Positions 34,828 through 38,476 of a stretch of DNA of 38,476 bases are shown here, piece after piece (position 1 is the stretch's first letter; the number at the start of each line of letters is the position of its first letter). Location: assembly GCA_017995215.1 (NCBI GenBank), contig JAGOJH010000019.1, forward strand, positions 1 to 38,476, read 5' to 3'. The position numbers were made by a program, and so were the translations under genes. Under the pieces are notes generated by a model. The model had not been told where the DNA came from and ran no database searches. It worked only from the letters and a program-made list of their open reading frames with translations. Origin of the DNA: Thermoclostridium sp. (GTDB lineage Bacteria; Bacillota; Clostridia; DSM-8532).

Positions 34828-35424
34828 TTGCCTGAGAAAAAGTATCATCATGGAGATTTGAAGCTTGCATTAATTGAATCAGGGATCGGCCTGTTGAATC
34901 GGGACGGCTACGAGAACTTCTCTTTGCGAAAGGTGGCAAAGGAATGTGGTGTCAGTCAAACTGCACCATACCGGCACTTTAAAGATAAGGATGAACTGAT
35001 CCATGCCATGGTCATGTATGTCACTCAACAATTTAATCTCAGCCTTGAACAGGCGGTTCAAAAATACCCTGATAACCCCAAAAGCCAACTCAGTGAGATG
35101 GGTACGGCCTATATACGGTTTTTCGTTGAAAATCCTGAATATCTGCGGCTCATTTTCCTGAATAAAAGGTCGGAGGCGATGAATTATCCCGGTGAATGTC
35201 AGGGATATGAAATGACAGAAGGGCATCCTTTTGCCACATTCTTCAGTGCACTTGAACGATACGCGGAACAAACCGGGACTTCCGGGATGGACAAGGACCA
35301 ACTGATGCTATACAGCTGGGGCCTTGTCCACGGCATAGCCATACTCATTGCAAACAATGAAATCCCTTATCGGAATAACTATATGAAGGTTGCTGAGAAG
35401 TTGATGTGGAACCTGGATTTTTGA
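34828..35424 (+). CDS. TetR-family repressor of the flavoprotein pair
   Basis: 198 residues. The N-terminal helix-turn-helix (ENFSLRKVAKECGVSQTAPYRHFKDKDELI) is standard TetR; the C-terminal half (IRFFVENPEYLRLIFLNKR ... LYSWGLVHGIAILIANNEI) fits the WHG-type ligand domain. The start is TTG 34828 with AAAGGA 9 bases upstream; the sequence from PEKKYHHGDLKLALIESGI is the usual TetR opening, so the start is well supported. It is divergent from the flavodoxin genes and overlaps their promoter through the operators at 34719-34770. The ligand is unknown. Confidence 0.9.
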   Translation: MPEKKYHHGDLKLALIESGIGLLNRDGYENFSLRKVAKECGVSQTAPYRHFKDKDELIHAMVMYVTQQFNLSLEQAVQKYPDNPKSQLSEMGTAYIRFFVENPEYLRLIFLNKRSEAMNYPGECQGYEMTEGHPFATFFSALERYAEQTGTSGMDKDQLMLYSWGLVHGIAILIANNEIPYRNNYMKVAEKLMWNLDF

Positions 35425-35827
35425 AATAGTTTCAAGTCGGTTTCTGGATAGAACATTTCTACAGCATGAGCATCGAATGTCCTGGCAACGTCATGTCCTG
35501 ACGAAAAACAAACAGGTGCATACACTGCGCAGCCTCTCAGCACCCGTGTTCAGATTCTATGAAAGCAATCATAGATAAAACAATAAGCAGCCGGTTTTAA
35601 AGTTGATGAGGTGTCCGGCTGCTTATTTTCAAAAGGATCGTTATCAAACATAATATGTCCCGGTGAAAGGCATGGATGTACAATATTCCGGAAAAAGAAA
35701 CAGTTACGACTTAATAACGCTCCCACCAGTTTTCAGTTTTTCAAATGAAGCTTACTCAGCAAACCGCTTCAGAAGGGCGGATTGCCCCTCCGAAGCAGTT
35801 GTGAGTTTTGGAGGTATGAACTTTCAA
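35425..35827. other. Intergenic region with two hairpins
   Basis: 403 bases without a supportable gene. 35582-35594 (AATAAGCAGCCGG) and 35615-35627 (CCGGCTGCTTATT) form a 13-bp perfect stem followed by TTC, a terminator candidate for tetR. 35766-35778 and 35784-35796 form a second stem (GCTTCAGAAGGGC / GCCCCTCCGAAGC) with two G-T pairs, downstream of the ABC permease stop on the minus strand. Confidence 0.65.
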
Positions 35828-36613
35828 TTATTCAAGGTTCAGTTTCTTTTTTAAAACCTGATTGGTCAGCACATAGCAGCCTGCAGCCATTATCGCGATG
35901 ATTACACCCATCAACAGCATGGCCTGGTTCATCGGACCAGCCATGTTTTCCACTTCGCCATAGAGTTCAAACATGATATTCGCAAACCTTGGCATCGCCA
36001 GCATCATGATAAACTGGCATACGGTATTGACTGCGATGTACATTGCAAAGGAAATGAGAAGCTTATGCTTGTTGAACAAGTGCCCCAATGCAATGGCTGC
36101 ATAGATTTCCAGCACCCCAAAGGCTGTAGTGGCAATTGCAACAAATATAACCGTGAAGCCTCCTGTAAGACCTATGACTGAACAGATTTCAGCAAGGGTT
36201 TCCCACATTGCAGCCAGCTCCGGTTCAGGAATCAGGATGAAGATTGAAAACATAGCGAACAATCCACTTGCGACACTCCACATCATAGCGATCAGAAGCT
36301 TGCTGAGAATATGCTTCCAGGTTTTTACGGGCAGTGTAAACATCAGATACCCTTCATCCCCCAACAGGCTTTTATAAAACCGGATGATACAGACTACAAG
36401 CGTTACAGCCATAAGGCTTATGAACAAAATGATGTATATGAGGAGGGATAAACCGGTCATTATTCCCCTGAAGGAGAAGCCGGGACCATCCATGATGATC
36501 GGGTCTGTAAACAATAATCTGTTGATGCCCGCAAAAAGAAGAATAGCGGCATAGATAGGCAAGAACCAGCGAGCGGTCGCCTTTATCTCATATTTCATTA
36601 ATTTCCCTAACAT
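35828..36613 (-). CDS. ABC-2-type transporter permease
   Basis: A 261-residue integral membrane protein with about six helices (WFLPIYAAILLFAGINRLLF, MTGLSLLIYIILFISLMAVTLVVCI, and others) and a short YKSLLGDEGYLMFTLPVKTWKHILSKLL loop typical of ABC-2 exporters. Its start overlaps the ATPase gene end by 7 bases. With the ATPase it forms a YtrB-like exporter. In B. subtilis the related ytrA operon responds to cell-wall antibiotics; the substrate here is unknown. Ends at a hairpin (35766-35796). Confidence 0.85.
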   Translation of the reverse strand: MLGKLMKYEIKATARWFLPIYAAILLFAGINRLLFTDPIIMDGPGFSFRGIMTGLSLLIYIILFISLMAVTLVVCIIRFYKSLLGDEGYLMFTLPVKTWKHILSKLLIAMMWSVASGLFAMFSIFILIPEPELAAMWETLAEICSVIGLTGGFTVIFVAIATTAFGVLEIYAAIALGHLFNKHKLLISFAMYIAVNTVCQFIMMLAMPRFANIMFELYGEVENMAGPMNQAMLLMGVIIAIMAAGCYVLTNQVLKKKLNLE

Positions 36614-37305
36614 CTGAATACCTCCCTGAACAATGCATCAACGGATTTACCGGATTCATCCCGTATCTCGTCCACCGTCTTTTGAAGTACAACCTGGCCG
36701 TCCTTCAGGAAGATAATATCATCCAGAATCTTCTCAATATCAGAGATTAAATGTGTGGACAGAATAACCGTTGCTTCCTCATTGTAGTTTTTAAGGATTG
36801 TGTCAAGAATATAATCCCGCGCAGCCGGATCAACACCACCGATAGGTTCATCCAGAAGATACAGCTGTGCTTCGCGGCTCATTACCAGAATCAGCTGTAC
36901 TTTTTCCTTTGTGCCCTTTGACAGGGTTTTCAGCCTGCTTGCAGGTTGAATGTTCAGTCTGCTCAGCATATCATAAGCCTTTTCGCTGCTGAAGTCGGTA
37001 TAAAAGTCTTTAAAAAAGCTGATGATCTCGGAGACCTTCATCCAGTCATTCAAATAGGTTTTTTCAGGCAGGTAGGATACGATCTTTTTGGTTTCAACAC
37101 CTGGCTGAAATCCCCCAATCCTGATTTCGCCACTTGTTGGGTTCAACAGCTCATTGCACAGCTTGATGAAAGTGCTTTTTCCACTGCCATTCGGGCCAAG
37201 CAGGCCTACAATCCTTCCGCGTGCGATTTCCAGGTTTACGTTCTTCAGCGCCATGGTTGTTCCGAAGGCTTTTGAAAGGTTTGTGCACTGTAGAATACTG
37301 TTCAT
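36607..37305 (-). CDS. ABC transporter ATPase
   Basis: A 232-residue nucleotide-binding domain. Walker A GPNGSGKST (residues 37-45), signature LSKGTKEKVQL, Walker B LYLLDEPIGGVDPAARD, and H-loop STHLISD are all intact. LSKGTKEK is typical of the YtrB/CcmA-type subfamily. It overlaps the gntR stop by four bases, and the permease gene follows with a 7-base overlap, so the three genes are translationally coupled. Energises the permease at 35828-36613. Confidence 0.92.
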   Translation of the reverse strand: MNSILQCTNLSKAFGTTMALKNVNLEIARGRIVGLLGPNGSGKSTFIKLCNELLNPTSGEIRIGGFQPGVETKKIVSYLPEKTYLNDWMKVSEIISFFKDFYTDFSSEKAYDMLSRLNIQPASRLKTLSKGTKEKVQLILVMSREAQLYLLDEPIGGVDPAARDYILDTILKNYNEEATVILSTHLISDIEKILDDIIFLKDGQVVLQKTVDEIRDESGKSVDALFREVFRC

Positions 37306-37673
37306 TTTTTCGCCTCCTCCAGCATGCTCGCAAGAATATTCAGGATATCCTTCTGATCAAAACCCAATCGTTTCATTTTCTCAAGAAATTCCTGTATTTG
37401 CTCCTGTGCCAGTTTGGTTTTTGTTCTGTGAACCATATTAACATCCTCCGTTACAAACCTGCCGCTTGTGCGGTTGGTATACAGCAAACCGTCCTCTTCC
37501 AGCTTTGCCAGGGCCCTTTGCATTGTATTTGGATTTACCGAGGCTTCCTGCGCCAGGTCACGGACGGATGGAAGCTTTGATCCCAACGCATATATGCCCG
37601 AACATATCTTCAATTCCAACTGCTCAATCAGCTGCGCATAGATTGGACGATCCGACTTTAAGTCCCAAGACAT
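37302..37673 (-). CDS. GntR-family regulator, YtrA type
   Basis: 123 residues. A winged helix-turn-helix (IYAQLIEQLELKICSG, SKLPSVRDLAQEASVNPNTMQRALAKLEEDGLL) with only a short C-terminal helical tail, the YtrA subfamily layout that lacks a ligand domain. AAAGGAG lies 7 bases before ATG 37673. First gene of the operon with the ABC transporter; the palindrome at 37686-37723 over its own promoter indicates autorepression. Inducer unknown; relief by cell-envelope stress is a family-based guess. Confidence 0.9.
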   Translation of the reverse strand: MSWDLKSDRPIYAQLIEQLELKICSGIYALGSKLPSVRDLAQEASVNPNTMQRALAKLEEDGLLYTNRTSGRFVTEDVNMVHRTKTKLAQEQIQEFLEKMKRLGFDQKDILNILASMLEEAKK

Positions 37674-37685
37674 GCGATCACTCCT

Positions 37686-37743
37686 TTGTATTATTGTATT
37701 AAGCGATTAATACAATAATACAATCATTCATATTCAATGTCAA
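37686..37743 (-). promoter_or_regulatory. Sigma-A promoter under a YtrA-type operator
   Basis: Minus-strand TTGACA (37743-37738), 17 bases, TATTAT (37720-37715). Perfect 17-bp arms TTGTATTATTGTATTAA (37686-37702) and TTAATACAATAATACAA (37707-37723) around GCGA cover the -10 and start region. The inner TGTATTA...TAATACA part matches the usual YtrA-type half-sites. Confidence 0.85.
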
Positions 37744-37766
37744 CCCCCTTTTAAAAAATTTCACCG

Positions 37767-37873
37767 GGGACAGGTTCCTGTGCAATAATTTCATCGGTTT
37801 TGTCATGGAATTTAAGCTCTGCGCCTGGTTAGCCTGAGGTTCCGCCGAAGCGGCTGGACAAGGTACCTGTCCC
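37767..37873. repeat. MITE/REP-like element with inverted ends
   Basis: GGGACAGGTTCCT (37767-37779) and AGGTACCTGTCCC (37861-37873) are inverted repeats with one mismatch, 107 bases end to end. The right arm is identical to 13894-13906. No ORF lies inside. It sits between the divergent gntR operon and tgl. Confidence 0.65.
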
Positions 37874-37919
37874 ATTTCCTCACATATGATGAAGTAAACA
37901 ACGACAAAGGAGAGTAACT

Positions 37920-38476
37920 ATGCTAATCATTAATGGAAAAAAGATTATGAGCGGCGAGGATTTTGGATATAGGCAGGGGGACACTGCCGAAAGCGTGATC
38001 CTGAACAAAATGCTGTCTGCGGAAACGGTCTTCTCGTACCCTTCGGAAGCGTTGCTGCATTTTGAATTGAGTCTTCGCAAAGAGCTTGTCAACGCATCGG
38101 AACGGTTAAACAACAGCTTCTTTACCTTTCAGCTTTTTAAAGATGCTATATGCAATACGCAATATTGGGATAAAACAGAGGAAGGGGGCTTCAGGCTGAA
38201 AAAAACGGCCAATCCCCATGAAGCGGTTCTGGATATTCGCAAAAACAGCAGGCGTTATGGTACTGAGTGTGCTACCGCCATCGTTATAGTGTTTTACCTT
38301 GCAATCGTGGAGGTGATGCCGCCTGAACTGTTTGATATGCTTTTCTCCGATATTTACCTGATGGACTGGAAGTATCTGGACAAAGACTTGGGCGTGGGCA
38401 CCTATCAAGGGGTTGAAGATTCTTTGCCCGGGGATTGCCTGTATTTCAAGAATCCGGATGTGAACCCCGATACACC
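37920..38476 (+). CDS. tgl: Protein-glutamine gamma-glutamyltransferase (spore coat transglutaminase), partial
   Basis: The first 185 codons of a gene cut by the window end. AAAGGAGAG (37906-37914) is 5 bases before ATG 37920. The sequence parallels B. subtilis Tgl: YGTECATAIVIVFYLAIVEV carries the catalytic Cys (C117; C116 in B. subtilis), and GDCLYFKNPDVNPDTP matches the GDCLYFKNPEFDP segment. Tgl forms lysine-glutamine isopeptide bonds in the spore coat, so its presence indicates a sporulating organism. About 60 residues are missing at the C-terminus. No sporulation promoter could be assigned. Confidence 0.92.
   Translation, partial: MLIINGKKIMSGEDFGYRQGDTAESVILNKMLSAETVFSYPSEALLHFELSLRKELVNASERLNNSFFTFQLFKDAICNTQYWDKTEEGGFRLKKTANPHEAVLDIRKNSRRYGTECATAIVIVFYLAIVEVMPPELFDMLFSDIYLMDWKYLDKDLGVGTYQGVEDSLPGDCLYFKNPDVNPDT

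Overview
The window looks like chromosomal DNA of a low-to-moderate G+C, Gram-positive, spore-forming anaerobe of the Clostridia, probably a plant-polysaccharide degrader. The evidence is AGGAGG-type ribosome binding sites, consensus sigma-A promoters, lipoprotein signal peptides, signal peptidases I and II, an [FeFe]-hydrogenase-type protein, a GH9 cellulase, a GH120 beta-xylosidase, a maltodextrin operon, and a partial spore-coat transglutaminase (Tgl) at the right edge. No rRNA, tRNA, CRISPR array, transposase or phage gene was seen.

Left region (1-11.6 kb): small, mostly plus-strand single genes (P-loop kinase, Cys-rich DUF6144-like protein, histidine phosphatase, Nudix hydrolase, dCTP deaminase, GNAT) mixed with gene remnants. 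The remnants are a frameshifted ORF (263-522), a broken adenosine deaminase (about 1575-2012), a large secreted multidomain metallophosphoesterase that has lost its N-terminus (2174-5347, minus), a truncated GrpB/UPF0157 gene (9435-9659) and a 30-codon DUF3795 stub (11641-11733). An intact GH120 beta-xylosidase lies on the minus strand (7322-9310). This mixture suggests repeated deletion or recombination.

10.9-13.9 kb: a DUF2148 Fe-S protein, then a 663-residue soluble protein fusing ferredoxin domains, an [FeFe]-hydrogenase H-cluster domain, a four-Cys Fe-S domain and a methyl-accepting chemotaxis signalling domain. It is probably a sensory (group C-like) hydrogenase that couples H2 or redox sensing to chemotaxis, and is the most unusual gene here.

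14.0-24.7 kb (minus strand): a maltodextrin regulon in the order lacI-type regulator, malE, malF, malG, lipoprotein alpha-amylase, malQ, glgP. A consensus promoter with an 18-bp palindromic operator precedes the regulator, and a strong hairpin follows malE. Dextrins would be trimmed outside the cell, imported (the ATPase is not encoded here), and converted by MalQ and phosphorylase to glucose and glucose-1-phosphate.

25.0-31.0 kb: GNAT, 3-methyladenine glycosylase (tag) and a 49-residue membrane protein in one unit; a GH9 cellulase lipoprotein on the minus strand; an APH-type kinase; and a QueG-like double-cluster Fe-S protein. 31.1-33.4 kb: lspA (minus), a Tam-type methyltransferase and signal peptidase I.

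33.4-38.5 kb: two flavodoxin-fold genes divergent from a TetR regulator, with two 19-bp operators overlapping both promoters; a GntR(YtrA-type)-ABC ATPase-permease operon with a 17+17-bp perfect palindrome over its promoter; and the start of tgl. Palindromic repeats carrying GGTACC or GTCCCC motifs recur between genes.
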